Positions 63,134 through 64,000 of a stretch of 64,000 bases of DNA are shown piece by piece. This DNA comes from GCA-2728135 sp002728135 (GTDB lineage: Bacteria; Pseudomonadota; Alphaproteobacteria; UBA828). Both the position numbers and the translations under genes were made by a program. A model generated the notes under the pieces. That model ran no database searches, had not been told where the DNA came from, and saw nothing but the letters and a program-made list of their open reading frames with translations. The stretch lies in contig CAXEND010000012.1 of NCBI GenBank assembly GCA_963997635.1, positions 12,019 to 76,018 on the forward strand. The letters run 5' to 3'. Each line of letters starts with the position of its first letter. Position 1 is the first letter of the stretch.

Positions 63134-63884
63134 ATCACCTTATTTAAAGTTTACTTGTAAAAATATTTGCCAATGAGCAAGTAAGAAATGTCTAAATTTC
63201 TTTTAAAATGATGGCGGGCACAACTGGGATTGAACCAGTGTCCCTGAGATGTCAACGTAGAAGAAACATCCAACTCTCCAGCCACAAGTTAGTCACCGAA
63301 CAGTCTTACTCCCATAGCTCATTGAATAACTTCCCATGAGGTTACTACTATCACTATGCCTGTCAACCTGGATTGACTCCGTAGATACAATGGCATGAAC
63401 TCTGACTGTCCCACAGAAAACAGACTAGTAATGAGATAGGGCCATGAGTGGTTGAGGGAGGGTAGCCGGGAATTGTTCTGCATTCCTCAGTTGGTATTTC
63501 TGATCTCCCTACCCCCAAAATCTTGCTGGTATTTCAATACATAAAACACAGACTTCGAATGTAGGCCTAAATTTCAGGGTCTATCATCAGTTTTTTGCTA
63601 ATCTTTTTTTTAACTGTGGTAAAGTTAATTCTTAGAGGAGGAGAGCACTTCTGTTTTTTTACACAGATAAGAAACGATTATGTAGAAGGCAAGAATTTCA
63701 ATATCGACCTCCTTTATAATAAAAATCTGAAAGATATTTGATTTAATAAGTATGGATGTTAAACCCCTAACAGAATGTCACATAACACAACCTTTCTTTG
63801 CTTCATTTATAACAGGCATGGTAAGAGTGAGTCTTGCTGAGATAATAAATAATTTTGAATTGAAAAATCTTAAGGGAGTTGAAT
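63134..63884. other. Long intergenic region containing the structured segment
   Basis: These 751 nt contain no supported protein gene. From about 63212 to 63545 the base composition rises to nearly half G+C, and outside that it is AT-rich like other spacers. The right part (63546-63884) should hold the promoter of the enoyl-CoA hydratase-type gene; I see no clear consensus hexamers there. Confidence 0.55.
63212..63545 (-). ncRNA. Probable structured RNA with tRNA-like 3' end, unassigned
   Basis: Read on the minus strand, the segment ends in a complete T-arm-like element: stem ACTGG, loop TTCAATC, stem CCAGT (63239-63223), then seven nt TGTGCCC, a discriminator G and CCA at 63214-63212. GGGAC stands just before the T stem, as is common in tmRNA. 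No anticodon arm can be placed, so it is not an ordinary tRNA. No matching 5' acceptor strand and no tag reading frame are visible, and no coding piece follows the CCA as a permuted alphaproteobacterial tmRNA would require. Further stems include GGGTAG/CTACCC and GGAAT/ATTCC at about 63450-63515. G+C is clearly higher than in flanking spacers. A tmRNA remnant, a divergent RNA or an attachment-site fragment are all possible. Confidence 0.4.
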
Positions 63885-64000
63885 ATGAGTAGTCCGGTTA
63901 CTTATGAGCGCAAAGAAAATATAGGAATTATTACTGTAAATAATTCTCCAGTAAATGCATTATCCCAAGCCGTAAGAGCCGGTTTGTCGGACTGCTTAAA
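63885..64000 (+). CDS. Enoyl-CoA hydratase / 3-hydroxyacyl-CoA dehydrogenase, cut by right edge
   Basis: The first 38 codons are visible: MSSPVTYERKENIGIITVNN, then SPVNALSQAVRAGLSDCLK. This is the N-terminal crotonase strand-helix of FadJ/FadB-like multifunctional proteins, in which PPVNALS or similar follows the first beta strands. Such proteins hydrate enoyl-CoA and oxidise the 3-hydroxyacyl-CoA in beta-oxidation. AAGGGAG lies 6 nt before ATG 63885. The dehydrogenase part is outside the window, so a stand-alone crotonase remains possible. Confidence 0.8.
   Translation, partial: MSSPVTYERKENIGIITVNNSPVNALSQAVRAGLSDCL

Noticed and set aside
62361..63176. Two plus-strand open frames (126 and 144 aa) antisense to the SDR gene
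   Set aside because: The minus-strand SDR has all catalytic residues and a good ribosome site; the plus frames show no domain.
63212..63545. Complete permuted alphaproteobacterial tmRNA or RNase P RNA
   Set aside because: No coding piece follows the CCA, no tag frame is found, and the RNase P core sequences are absent from both strands; a CACAGAAAACAGAC string on the plus strand resembles part of RNase P but stands alone.
63752..63892. 46-codon plus-strand frame ending inside the start of the last gene
   Set aside because: No Shine-Dalgarno sequence, no recognisable feature; overlap with the next ATG is probably chance, though a coupled leader peptide cannot be excluded.

Overview
The window is a continuous, gene-dense chromosomal segment of an AT-rich alphaproteobacterium (roughly one third G+C by eye). 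It was identified by gene content and order: ppiase-argJ-mutT beside secA; accA-xerD-(unknown)-aroK-aroB-CorC; bolA/J-domain/cobS/cobT; trcR (DUF1013), COQ9, DUF1192, DUF1178 and DUF465 proteins; split pntAA/pntAB/pntB; and glcDEF. The compact AT-rich layout, short spacers and absence of insertion sequences, phage genes or CRISPR arrays suggest a streamlined, probably free-living aquatic lineage. That habitat is inference.

Layout. 1-3.1 kb: DUF1178 protein (cut by the left edge), a small methyltransferase, Nit-type amidase, glutaredoxin and an NDUFAF5-like methyltransferase. 3.1-8.6 kb: mutT, argJ and a parvulin foldase, divergent from secA. 8.6-16.9 kb: accA, xerD, a 638-aa unknown protein and an unlisted 45-aa membrane peptide, divergent from aroK-aroB, a CorC-type protein and an AEC carrier. 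16.9-21.3 kb: DUF2889, BolA, J-domain protein, CobS and CobT. 21.3-26.2 kb: upp, a VUT-family transporter, rpmB, and methylmalonyl-CoA mutase with its chaperone MeaB. 26.5-33.8 kb: cysteine synthase, sulfurtransferase, L,D-transpeptidase, an alanine-rich lipoprotein, DUF1192, quinone oxidoreductase, trcR and hldE. 33.8-37.7 kb: a strong promoter with a long leader or small RNA, DUF465, purE-purK, COQ9, def and rpsU. 37.7-48.4 kb: transhydrogenase operon, pepF, acyl-CoA ligase, a fused indolepyruvate ferredoxin oxidoreductase and DUF1244. 48.5-55.2 kb: glycerate kinase-pyk facing glcFED. 55.3-64 kb: bL36, an FAH-family enzyme, a DCC-family protein, a carbamoyltransferase divergent from an SGNH/MBOAT acyl-transfer pair, an SDR, a G+C-richer structured segment with a tRNA-like 3' end, and the start of an enoyl-CoA hydratase-type gene at the right edge.

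How it works together. Central metabolism dominates: glycolate oxidation (GlcDEF) facing glycerate kinase and pyruvate kinase, propionyl/methylmalonyl-CoA handling (B12-dependent mutase plus MeaB), amino-acid-derived arylpyruvate oxidation, fatty-acid activation and NADPH supply by transhydrogenase. Envelope genes (hldE, L,D-transpeptidase, lipoprotein, carbamoyltransferase/MBOAT pair) suggest LPS and surface-glycan decoration. The least explained items are the structured RNA-like segment at 63.2-63.5 kb, the promoter plus leader after hldE, a 17-bp triplicate repeat before the acyl-CoA ligase, the xerD-aroK unknown pair, and frequent TTG start codons.
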